DNA of 21,580 bases. Origin: Deltaproteobacteria bacterium (GTDB lineage Bacteria; Desulfobacterota; Desulfobacteria; Desulfobacterales; B30-G6). The notes under the pieces are model-generated. The model saw only the letters and a list, made by a program, of their open reading frames with translations. It had not been told where the DNA came from and did not search any database. The stretch spans positions 1 through 21,580 of the forward strand of contig JAFDAT010000011.1 in NCBI GenBank assembly GCA_019313725.1, read 5' to 3'. Both the position numbers and the translations under genes were made by a program. Positions 8,173 through 15,714 of the stretch are shown one piece after another. Position 1 is the stretch's first letter. Each line of letters begins with the position of its first letter.

Positions 8173-10419
8173 ATGGAAGTTTCTAAAACATGCCTGGACG
8201 GCGATGTCAGGGTCGTCAATACCGGCTGTTGCCATGATTGCGGCGGACGCTGTGTGTTGAAGGCCCACGTCAAAGATGGCCGGGTCACGCGGTTTGAAAG
8301 CGATACGGGTGACGATCCCCAGATTCGCGCCTGCATGCGGGGCCGCGCATATCGACAGCGGCTTTATTCGCCGGATCGCCTGCGATACCCCCTGCGGCGG
8401 GTGGGTAAAAAGGGTGCCGGTAAATTCGAGCGCGTTTCCTGGGATGAAGCCTTGAACGAGGTCGCTGGCAGGCTGAAGCATGTCAAAGAGACTTATGGCA
8501 ACGCATCCATTCTCCTTATGGCCAGCGGCGGCAACCAGGGCATGCTGCACGGGCCCCTCCCGGTGGGAGCCATGCTGCAGGAATTTGGCGGTTTCACGCG
8601 CACCTGGGGAATAGCGTCGTATGAAGGTGCTATGTATGCTTCCATGGCTACCTACGGGACCATACGCACCGGTAATTCAAGAGAAGACCTGCTGAACTCG
8701 AAAATGGTGATCCTGTGGGGCTGGAATCCGGCGGTGACCATTCAGGACCCGGGTACCAGCCTTATGCTTGCCAGGGTCAGGGAGAAGGGGATCAAGATCG
8801 TGGCCGTCGATCCCCGGTATACCGAATCAGTCGCAACCTTCGCCAGCCAGTGGATTCCCATTCGTCCGGGCACTGACAGCGCCGTGCTGATCGCCATGGC
8901 TTATGTCATTCTATCGGAAAATCTGCAGGACCAGGCCTTTATCGATCAGCACACCGTGGGCATTGAAAAATACAAAGATTATCTTTTTGGTGTTGATGAC
9001 GGTGTTCAAAAAACCCCTCAATGGGCTGAATCCATCAGCACGGTGCCCGCTGAAGTGATTGCCCAGCTGGCGCGGGAGTATGCGCTGATCAAGCCGGCGG
9101 CTTTAATCGCCGGGTGGGCCCCGGCCCGAGCGGCATTTGGTGAGCAGTATTCGAGGGCTGCCAACGTGCTGACAGCCATTACCGGTAACATCGGCGTGAG
9201 CGGCGGCTATGCATCCGGATTCATGCGTGCGTACTCCAGTCGTGAATTCAGCCACAAAAAGGCCATGGCACCTCCAGACCGGGAAAAAGCCAGACCCACG
9301 GGCAACCCGGTGGAGGATGGGGCATTGCCCAGAAAATATTCGCTGCACAAGCTTTACGGCGGCACCAATCCCAGCGGGGCCAGAATCCACAACGCCAAGA
9401 TTTTCGACGCCATTCTCAGGGGAAGAACAGGCGGGTATCCGGCCGATATAAAACTGGGCTACGTGGTGGCCAGCAATTGCCTGAACCAGAATCCCAACAC
9501 CCGCCGGGGAGAAGCTGCTTTGAAAGCCCTTGATTTCCTGGTGGTACACGAACAGTTTATGACACCTACCGCCAGGTTTGCCGACGTTGTCCTGCCCGTG
9601 AACACGTTTATGGAACGCAACGATATCGCACCTCCCTGGCTGGGGTCGCCTTACTACATCTACTTGAACAAGGCCGTGGACTCCCTTTATGAATCAAAAT
9701 CGGACCTGGATATCTGCCGGGAGCTTGCCCCGAAACTGGGTATATCGCCCATGATGTACAATTTTTCGGAAGACGAGATCCTGCAGGGCATTGCCGCCGG
9801 CAGGAATGATATCCCCGACTATGGTGCCATGCAGCGCGACGGTGTCTTGAAAATCAGACTCGATGAACCGGTGGTCTCTTTCAAAGAGCAGATCGAGAAT
9901 CCGGACAACACATCTTTCCCAACCTTGTCGGGCAAGATTGAAATCCACTGCGAACACCTGGCGGAAATGGGGGACCCGAGCGTTCCGTCTATTCCCAGGT
10001 ACATGCCGCATGCGGAAAGCCATGATGCTCCCCTGGCGAAACAGTACCCCCTGCAGCTGATTACGCCCCACGACAAAAAACGGGCCCACTCCACCTGGCA
10101 TAACGTGTCCTGGTGCAGCGAAGTAGAGCCCCATGTCATCGCGATCAGCCCGGTTGACGCCCTGGATCGCGATATCCGTGATGAAGACACGGTGGATGTA
10201 TTCAACGACCGGGGCCGGGTCCGCATCCGGGCCAGGGTAACCGAGCGAATCATGCCCGGGGTTGTGGAATTAACGCAGGGTGCCTGGTACGATCCGGATG
10301 AGAAGGGTGTCGACAGAGGCGGGTGCGCCAATGTACTTACCCGGGATGAAGCTTCCCCGGGCGGGGCTCACCCCATGAACAGCGCGTTGGTTCAGGTGGA
10401 GCCTTCACCGCAGGATTGA
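8173..10419 (+). CDS. Molybdopterin oxidoreductase, DMSO-reductase family catalytic subunit (A)
   Basis: This 748-residue protein follows the DmsA plan. C19, C23, C27 and C54 give the N-terminal [4Fe-4S] pattern. TWGIASYEGA places S149 where DmsA has its molybdenum-ligating serine. Later blocks are ILWGWNP, VAVDPRYTES, WIPIRPGTDSA, GWAPARAAFGEQ, AITGNIGVSGG and a C-terminal molydopterin-binding domain ending in GGCANVLTRDEASPGGAHP. There is no twin-arginine signal, so it should act in the cytoplasm, unlike respiratory DmsA. Substrate unknown; soluble relatives include pyrogallol-phloroglucinol transhydroxylase. AGGA precedes ATG 8173. An Fe-S subunit gene lies downstream beyond a repeat. A paralogue lies at 15715-17862 on the other strand. 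Confidence 0.9.
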   Translation: MEVSKTCLDGDVRVVNTGCCHDCGGRCVLKAHVKDGRVTRFESDTGDDPQIRACMRGRAYRQRLYSPDRLRYPLRRVGKKGAGKFERVSWDEALNEVAGRLKHVKETYGNASILLMASGGNQGMLHGPLPVGAMLQEFGGFTRTWGIASYEGAMYASMATYGTIRTGNSREDLLNSKMVILWGWNPAVTIQDPGTSLMLARVREKGIKIVAVDPRYTESVATFASQWIPIRPGTDSAVLIAMAYVILSENLQDQAFIDQHTVGIEKYKDYLFGVDDGVQKTPQWAESISTVPAEVIAQLAREYALIKPAALIAGWAPARAAFGEQYSRAANVLTAITGNIGVSGGYASGFMRAYSSREFSHKKAMAPPDREKARPTGNPVEDGALPRKYSLHKLYGGTNPSGARIHNAKIFDAILRGRTGGYPADIKLGYVVASNCLNQNPNTRRGEAALKALDFLVVHEQFMTPTARFADVVLPVNTFMERNDIAPPWLGSPYYIYLNKAVDSLYESKSDLDICRELAPKLGISPMMYNFSEDEILQGIAAGRNDIPDYGAMQRDGVLKIRLDEPVVSFKEQIENPDNTSFPTLSGKIEIHCEHLAEMGDPSVPSIPRYMPHAESHDAPLAKQYPLQLITPHDKKRAHSTWHNVSWCSEVEPHVIAISPVDALDRDIRDEDTVDVFNDRGRVRIRARVTERIMPGVVELTQGAWYDPDEKGVDRGGCANVLTRDEASPGGAHPMNSALVQVEPSPQD

Positions 10420-10460
10420 TCATTTTGCCCATTAAACCTTTTTGTTAGGGCGTAGATCAC

Positions 10461-10636
10461 AGAAAATTTTATTCCAGTATTAAAAACCTGGTCCAATGGG
10501 CCAGGTCAGAGTCCTTAGGCTCTGCCGAAAAATTAACTCGAAGTGTTTAGCTCACTTTAGTCACTTCATGTTATGAAATAAACACTCCCTTATAGGGAGA
10601 ACCCAGTGCCGGGCCTTTTGGACCCGGGTATCTACT
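10461..10636 (-). repeat. Intergenic repeat family, copy 2 (inverted, full length)
   Basis: Read on the minus strand it starts GTAGATACCCGGG, then shows a CCGGG/CCCGG stem, a CTCCC/GGGAG stem (10585-10599), CTAAAGTG-type units and two further hairpins. It ends in the stretch shared with copy 1. Bases 10546-10636 match 14731-14821 in reverse complement with 4 differences over 91 bases. Its GTAGATACC end abuts the ribosome-binding site of the Fe-S subunit gene. Confidence 0.9.
10481..10506 (-). terminator. Hairpin plus T-run, terminator-like on the minus strand
   Basis: Bases 10486-10494 (ACCTGGTCC) pair with 10498-10506 (GGGCCAGGT), a nine-pair stem with one G-T pair and a three-base loop. 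Read on the minus strand the stem is followed by TTTTTAATA, the form of an intrinsic terminator. It lies inside repeat copy 2 and faces away from the Fe-S gene. No minus-strand gene needs it, so it may belong to the repeat itself. Confidence 0.45.
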
Positions 10637-10652
10637 TTTTTGGGAGAAGTCG

Positions 10653-11225
10653 ATGTCACAGATGGGATTTTATTTCGACCAGACCCGGTGCACGGGGTGC
10701 CACACCTGCCGTGTGGCCTGCAAGGACTGGCATGACCTTCAGTCCGAGGGGGTTAACTGGATGCAGATAGAGACCATTGAAAAAGGGACTTTTCCCCACC
10801 TGTTCCTGGCATTCATGGCCACACCCTGCTACCAGTGCGAAACGCCGGCATGCATGGCTGCCTGCCCATCTGAGGCCATATCCAAAAGGGTTTCCGACGG
10901 CATCGTGGTGGTGGACCCGGACGCATGCCTGGGTCGGGAAAAGTGTGAGAAAACTCCCTGTTTGAAAGCCTGCCGCAGTCGGGTTCCCCAGTTCGGTCCC
11001 GAAGAGAACGCCAAAATGCAGAAATGTGATTTTTGCCTGGAGCGGCTGGACCAGGGGAAACAACCCATCTGCGTCGAGGCCTGCCCCATGTTTGCCCTGG
11101 AGATCGACACACTGACCGCACTGCAGAAAAAATACGGCAGCAGCCAGGAGGCGGCGGGATTCAGGCATCCTGTCAAGCTTAAACCGGCCGTGGTGTTTAC
11201 ACCCAAACCCGAGAATTACAGCTGA
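10653..11225 (+). CDS. DmsB-like ferredoxin subunit with four [4Fe-4S] cysteine sets
   Basis: This 190-residue electron-transfer subunit has four cysteine groups: C13/C16/C19/C23, C59/C62/C67/C71, C92/C98/C103/C107 and C125/C128/C140/C144. The order matches DmsB, but the third set has wide spacing (CLGREKCEKTPCLKAC) where DmsB has C-x2-C-x2-C-x3-C. It should shuttle electrons to or from a molybdenum catalytic subunit. No membrane-anchor gene is nearby, and no signal peptide is seen, so the complex looks soluble. GGGAGA lies just upstream of ATG 10653. Either nearby catalytic subunit could be its partner; the upstream one is on the same strand but separated by repeat copy 2. Confidence 0.92.
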   Translation: MSQMGFYFDQTRCTGCHTCRVACKDWHDLQSEGVNWMQIETIEKGTFPHLFLAFMATPCYQCETPACMAACPSEAISKRVSDGIVVVDPDACLGREKCEKTPCLKACRSRVPQFGPEENAKMQKCDFCLERLDQGKQPICVEACPMFALEIDTLTALQKKYGSSQEAAGFRHPVKLKPAVVFTPKPENYS

Positions 11226-11374
11226 CAAATTTTCATGCTCTATGTTTGTGATGATCCAGATGCAACCGTTATAGACCCAGACGGTAAAAAAATCTTGAAT
11301 TCGGATACAATTTCATGATTATGTTAAAGCTTCTAAAATTTTCGTTAATCGCTTAAATACGTATGGAGGTAAAA

Positions 11375-11905
11375 ATGGCAATCATTAAAACCGTTACACT
11401 CGAAGCGGCAGAAGAACCGGTCAAGGAAATCCTGGAAACCGCGCAGAAGACCATGGGTACCATCCCCGGCCCCATGGAACTGGCCAGTGTAAGCCCCTGG
11501 ATGATTGAAACCCTGTGGGCGTCAGTTCAATATTTTTCCAAGCATCCCAACCTGGGGTTCGGCCTGCTTTCAGCCATTCGGTATCTGGTCGCCCGGGAGT
11601 CTGATTTTACTTTCTGCACCGGCTTCAACAAAAATTTTCTGCTGCTGCAGGGCATGACCGAGGAAGACATCGATAAAATGGCCGCAGATCCTCTACAGGC
11701 GCCCCTGGAGGATAAAGACCGGGCCATGCTGGCCTTTGTCCTAAAGGCTGTCAGAACGCCGGATGCGGTGGAAGCGGTCGATATGGAAAAGCTGCATGAC
11801 CTGGGATGGCTGGACAGCGATATCCTGGAGGCCACGGCCCACGGCGCCAACATGATAAGTTCCGGTATTTTGATGAAAACTTTTAAAATGGATGTGAGCT
11901 GTTGA
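11375..11905 (+). CDS. AhpD/carboxymuconolactone decarboxylase-fold protein without CxxC
   Basis: This all-helical 176-residue protein is of the AhpD/CMD-like type. It shows the family layout IRYLVARESDFTFCTGFNK, followed by GMTEEDIDKMAADP, EDKDRAMLAFVLKAV and ATAHGANMISSGILMKTFKMD. In AhpD the active site is C-x2-C with a nearby histidine; here only one cysteine is present (CTGFN), so a standard peroxidase cycle is unlikely. Function unknown. ATG 11375 is chosen because GGAGGT (11365-11370) precedes it; the in-frame ATG at 11363 overlaps that site. Its TGA overlaps the TTG start of the next gene, so the two are translationally coupled. A 149-base gap from the Fe-S gene shows nothing clear. 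Confidence 0.7.
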   Translation: MAIIKTVTLEAAEEPVKEILETAQKTMGTIPGPMELASVSPWMIETLWASVQYFSKHPNLGFGLLSAIRYLVARESDFTFCTGFNKNFLLLQGMTEEDIDKMAADPLQAPLEDKDRAMLAFVLKAVRTPDAVEAVDMEKLHDLGWLDSDILEATAHGANMISSGILMKTFKMDVSC

Positions 11906-14721
11906 AAAAAAAGAAAACATATGTAATTGCCTGCGCGGTGCTGGCCCTGGACCTGAAGCGCATAGCCGGGGAATTGGGGCTGGACATAGGTACCCGGTTC
12001 CTGCCGGCAGGGCTTCACGAAAACCCCGACCTTCTCAGGAAGAAACTGCAGGCCGCCGTTGACGAAGTTTCCCATCGCGATGACTGCGAACGGATTATCG
12101 TCGGCTATGGTGTATGCGGACGGGGAACCGTCGGCATACGCGCCGGCAGCGTCCCTTTGGCCATACCCAAGGTCCACGATTGTATTGCCCTTTTCCTCGG
12201 CGGCGATGATGCCTACAAACGTCAGTTCAAGAAGTATCCGGGCACCTATTACATCTCTGCCGGGTGGTACGAGGAAAAGACCGAACCCATCTCCCAGCAG
12301 AAAAAATCGGTTTACTACGGGGACCGGCGGCTGCACTATGATGAACTCGTCGAAACCTACGGCCAGGATGCCGCGGATGAGACGTTCAGGTTTTTAAACA
12401 CCTGGAAAGAGAATTATCAACGGGCGGCATTTATAGAAACCGGATCCGGGGCATCTTCAAAATACGAAGATCATGCCCGGGAAATGGCCGCAGAGTACGG
12501 CTGGAAGTTCGAGAAGCTGAAAGGGGACCATGCCCTTTTAGAGAAGCTGGTGACGGCCGAAGAGACCACGGATGAGATCCTGGTGGTGCCGCCGGGCTAT
12601 GTTATTGCCTTTGATGCCGTTGAATCCACATTGTCGGCCAACCCTGTGTGGTCGGAGAATGACGACAAAGAAAAGGAACCGCGCATAGCGATATTCAGGG
12701 AGGACGCAATTGATGAAAGGCATGCGCCGGATACCAGGATCGGCCTGGGGATCGATGCAGGCGGGACCTACACCGACACGGTGATATACGACCTGAAGAA
12801 GCACGCTACCCTCTGCAAAAGTAAGACCTTGACCACGAAATGGGATTTTACGGAAGGGATCGGGGCTGCACTGGCAAAGCTGGACCAGGATCTGTTGGGC
12901 CGGGTAGAACTGGTGTCCCTCTCCACGACCCTGGCCACCAATGCCATCGTGGAGAACGAGGGGCAGAAGGTGGGTATGGTGATCATGCCGCCCTATGGAC
13001 GGCTGGAAAAGGACGAAATTTCCTACCAGCCTCAAATTGTCGTCGGCGGGCAGCTCGAGATCAACGGGAAAGAGCTGGAACCCGTGGACGAAGCACAGGT
13101 CGTGGATTCAGTGCGCAGGATGGTTCGGGAACAAGAAGTCAAGGCTTTTGCGGTGTCCGGCTATGCCGGTGCCATAAACCCCGAGCATGAGCTCAAGGTC
13201 AAAAACATCATTGTCCGGGAAACCGGGCTGGTGGTTACCTGCGGGCATGAGCTGTCGCGCATCCTGAATTTTAAAACCCGCGCCTATACCGCCATGTTGA
13301 ACGCCAGGATCATCCCCAAGCTGGCCGCCCTTATTTCGGATCTGGGCAAAGTGATTGACCAGCTGGGAATTGCGGCACCCATCATGGTGGTCAAAGGGGA
13401 TGGAACGCTGATGAGCGCGGAAATGGCCATGGACCGACCGGTTGAGACCGTTTTATCGGGCCCGGCGGCGAGTGTGGCCGGCGCCCGGTTCCTGACGGGT
13501 CTTACGGATGCTATCGTTGTCGACATGGGGGGCACAACCACCGATACGGCGGCACTCGTGAACGGCAGTGTGAGCATTTCGGAATCCGGTTCCAATGTGG
13601 GTGGTCATAAAACGCATGTAAAAGCACTGGATATTCGCACTTCCGGGCTTGGCGGCGACAGTCTGATTACCTGGGAAGAGGGGCGGTTTTCCATCGGTCC
13701 GAAAAGGGTTGCGCCCATCGCCTGGCTGGGGGCTATGTATCCGGGGGCGGGTCGGGCCATGGAGGTGGTTGACAGCCAGCTGAGTCGATATGCCGTATCC
13801 ACACGCGACCTGCAGATTCTTGTGCTCACGGGCAAGACGGATAACATGGATTTCACCCCCATGGAAGAAAAGGTGATCAAGCTTCTGAACATCCGGCCAC
13901 ATTCCATCGAGGAACTGGTGGATAAGACCGGGGCCCTGTTCCCACAGGCGCTGGGGTTGCAGCGTCTGGAAGAGAATTACGCGGTCCAGCGTTGCGGGTT
14001 GACCCTGACCGACCTGCTGCACGTAACCGGCCAGTTTGTACGTTGGGACGATGCGGCTGCACACACTTTCTGCAGGTTGTTTTCACGCCTGACGCAGATC
14101 GAAATTCCCGAGATGGCCGGGCAACTTCTCGACATGGGCGTCGAGCGTCTCACCCTGGAAATTCTGAAAAGGCAGCTGGCCGAGGAGACGGAACCGGACG
14201 GTATGGAAACCTGCCCTGTCTGCACAACCCTGGTCAAAAACATGCTGAGCGGCGGGAATGACCGTTATGCCATGCAGATCGAGCTAAAACAGCCGGTGGT
14301 GGGCATTGGTGCGCCCATTCACTTTTTCCTGCCCAGGATATCGGAACACCTGATTGCCAAGACAATTCTGCCGGAGAACGCGGATGTGGCCAATGCCATT
14401 GGCGCCATCACCAGCAACATTCTGGTCAAACAGCATCTGCGCATCATCCCCAACCACGACGGGGGGGGCTACCTGATCGATGGCCTGGCCGGTGCGCGCC
14501 ACTTTGATAAATTTACCGAAGCCGATCAATTTGCCCGGCAGGAATTGGTACAACAGGTGCGGCACCAGGCCCAGATCGCCGGCACCAGTTCACGGGAAGT
14601 TGAGATCGAGACCATCGACAACATCTCGGCGGCAGCCGACGGAAAAAAAGTATTTCTAAACCGATCCATCCATGCAAAACTCACCGGCAGGCCCGATCTC
14701 GGACAGCTGGCCGCGCATTGA
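11902..14721 (+). CDS. DUF1638 protein fused to a hydantoinase/oxoprolinase-type ASKHA domain
   Basis: This 939-residue protein joins two families. Residues 1-245 resemble DUF1638, with YGVCGRG (C72) and PKVHDCIALFLGG (C94). After a short charged linker, residues 280-610 form a hydantoinase A/oxoprolinase-type ATPase domain: GIDAGGTYTDT (phosphate 1), SLSTTLATNAIVE, VKGDGTLMSAEMA, VLSGPAASVAGA and VVDMGGTTTDTA (phosphate 2). The last 330 residues include a CPVC pair (771-774) and GIGAPIHFFLP with PENADVANAIGA, known in HyuA relatives. No HyuB partner is present, so true hydantoinase activity is unlikely. DUF1638 genes often accompany corrinoid methyltransferase genes, so an ATP-dependent activation role is possible but inferred. 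The start TTG 11902 overlaps the preceding stop codon. Confidence 0.8.
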   Translation: MKKKKTYVIACAVLALDLKRIAGELGLDIGTRFLPAGLHENPDLLRKKLQAAVDEVSHRDDCERIIVGYGVCGRGTVGIRAGSVPLAIPKVHDCIALFLGGDDAYKRQFKKYPGTYYISAGWYEEKTEPISQQKKSVYYGDRRLHYDELVETYGQDAADETFRFLNTWKENYQRAAFIETGSGASSKYEDHAREMAAEYGWKFEKLKGDHALLEKLVTAEETTDEILVVPPGYVIAFDAVESTLSANPVWSENDDKEKEPRIAIFREDAIDERHAPDTRIGLGIDAGGTYTDTVIYDLKKHATLCKSKTLTTKWDFTEGIGAALAKLDQDLLGRVELVSLSTTLATNAIVENEGQKVGMVIMPPYGRLEKDEISYQPQIVVGGQLEINGKELEPVDEAQVVDSVRRMVREQEVKAFAVSGYAGAINPEHELKVKNIIVRETGLVVTCGHELSRILNFKTRAYTAMLNARIIPKLAALISDLGKVIDQLGIAAPIMVVKGDGTLMSAEMAMDRPVETVLSGPAASVAGARFLTGLTDAIVVDMGGTTTDTAALVNGSVSISESGSNVGGHKTHVKALDIRTSGLGGDSLITWEEGRFSIGPKRVAPIAWLGAMYPGAGRAMEVVDSQLSRYAVSTRDLQILVLTGKTDNMDFTPMEEKVIKLLNIRPHSIEELVDKTGALFPQALGLQRLEENYAVQRCGLTLTDLLHVTGQFVRWDDAAAHTFCRLFSRLTQIEIPEMAGQLLDMGVERLTLEILKRQLAEETEPDGMETCPVCTTLVKNMLSGGNDRYAMQIELKQPVVGIGAPIHFFLPRISEHLIAKTILPENADVANAIGAITSNILVKQHLRIIPNHDGGGYLIDGLAGARHFDKFTEADQFARQELVQQVRHQAQIAGTSSREVEIETIDNISAAADGKKVFLNRSIHAKLTGRPDLGQLAAH

Positions 14722-14730
14722 TAATTCAGC

Positions 14731-14854
14731 AGTAGATACCCGGGCCCAGAAGGCTCGGCACTGGGTTCTTCCTATAAGGGAGTGTTTATTTCATAACATG
14801 AAGTGACTAAAGTGAGCTAAAATGATCTAAAGTGCCTAAAGTTAAGGAATTCTA
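14731..14854 (+). repeat. Intergenic repeat family, copy 3 (first half)
   Basis: Bases 14731-14821 match the reverse complement of 10546-10636 with 4 differences. Bases 14827-14854 are identical to 2984-3011 of copy 1. The later half seen in copies 1 and 2 is absent. It lies between the convergent ends of the DUF1638 fusion gene and the PIN toxin gene, so it may also stop transcription from either side. Stems CCGGG/CTCGG (14740-14758) and CTTCC/GGGAG (14768-14782) are kept through G-U pairs. Confidence 0.9.
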
Positions 14855-14860
14855 CCTGAA

Positions 14861-15271
14861 TCATAGATTCTCCAGTATCCAGTTTTCGACCAAGAGGTCC
14901 CGAATACGCTGGAACTCTCTGATGTTATTTGTCACTAAGATGCCATTTCTTGAGAGAACAGTGGCTGCGATAATCAGATCGTTGGGTCCCACCGGTGTGC
15001 CTTTTACCTCTGCCCGGGAGCGGATATCAGCGTAACGGGCAGTTGCATTATCATCGAAAGGTACGATCTCGAAAGGCTCCAAAAAAAGGGCCAAGTGTTT
15101 TTCATTCTCTTCCTGTCGGGCGCTTTTTGCGGCGCCGTAAAGGAGTTCAGCCTTCACAAGGGCGGGAATCTTAATATCTTCAGGCCCATATTCCATCAGT
15201 CTATTCCTGACCAAAGGATGCGTGCCCTTCAGGAAATAGATGCAGATGTTTGTATCCAAAAAGCGGATCAT
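14861..15271 (-). CDS. vapC: VapC-type PIN-domain toxin
   Basis: This 136-residue PIN-domain protein is a likely endoribonuclease toxin that attacks tRNA or rRNA. It starts MIRFLDTNICIYFLKG with metal-binding D6, has E42 in VKAELLYGA, D98 in GPNDLIIAATV, and ends in the VTNNIREF block with N115/N116, matching the VapC acidic site. Its ATG overlaps the stop of the upstream antitoxin gene by four bases, the usual coupling. The 3' end nearly touches repeat copy 3. Likely repressed by the antitoxin at the operator upstream. Confidence 0.88.
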   Translation of the reverse strand: MIRFLDTNICIYFLKGTHPLVRNRLMEYGPEDIKIPALVKAELLYGAAKSARQEENEKHLALFLEPFEIVPFDDNATARYADIRSRAEVKGTPVGPNDLIIAATVLSRNGILVTNNIREFQRIRDLLVENWILENL

Positions 15272-15498
15272 AAGCTATCTCGGGGAGCATCTAAAATAAA
15301 CGTTTCCCTTCGTGGCACCTTGAAACTGTCGTCTCGAATACAGCCAAACAGTTCGTTGAACCCGTCCGGCCATTCAGCGGCGATCGCCTGGTCAAGCTTT
15401 TTCGAGACCCATTTCGAAAGCGATATTGATTCCGCCTCTGCTGCGCGTCGAACCTTCGTATATGTTTTTTTGTTTAAATAGAGTGAAACCTGCGGCAT
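15268..15498 (-). CDS. vapB: Ribbon-helix-helix-type antitoxin, partner of the PIN toxin
   Basis: The likely 76-residue product begins MPQVSLYLNKKTY, a beta strand, followed by two helices with SLSKWVSKKLD, the layout of a ribbon-helix-helix DNA-binding domain (about 1-45). The C-terminal 30 residues should wrap the toxin. I chose ATG 15498 because GGAAGGAG lies about eight bases upstream; the frame extends to a TTG at 15516 that overlaps this site. The gene precedes the toxin with a four-base overlap. The symbol is by role; RHH antitoxins vary in naming. Confidence 0.75.
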   Translation of the reverse strand: MPQVSLYLNKKTYTKVRRAAEAESISLSKWVSKKLDQAIAAEWPDGFNELFGCIRDDSFKVPRRETFILDAPRDSL

Positions 15499-15524
15499 AA
15501 GCAGAGCTCCTTCCAAAAATAAAT

Positions 15525-15542
15525 GTTATGGTATAGTATAAC
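15525..15542. promoter_or_regulatory. Candidate operator/promoter palindrome of the toxin-antitoxin pair
   Basis: GTTATGGTATAGTATAAC has GTTAT/ATAAC arms around an A+T-rich core. It lies 26 bases upstream of the antitoxin start, where RHH antitoxins bind and autorepress. TATA-like boxes on the minus strand overlap it. The rest of the gap to 15714 shows only a CCACCC/GGGTGG pair downstream of the molybdoenzyme gene, too loosely spaced to call a terminator. Confidence 0.4.
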
Positions 15543-15714
15543 ACACCTCTGTGTTCGTGTAAACAAAGAATCCGGTCAGTTGTGAATGCTGGGTTTTTTA
15601 GGTTTTCTGGGTCCTTCCGGCAGGCGTGCTTTGCCGTTCGTACAGGGTAAAACGCGGCCACCCAAAAAAACTACAGCATTGAGGGTGGTACTTCCAACCC
15701 CATAGTTGCATGAA

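Noticed and set aside
11527..12336. Minus-strand 269-codon open frame across the CMD/DUF1638 junction
   Set aside because: It overlaps two supported plus-strand genes and has no recognisable family features.
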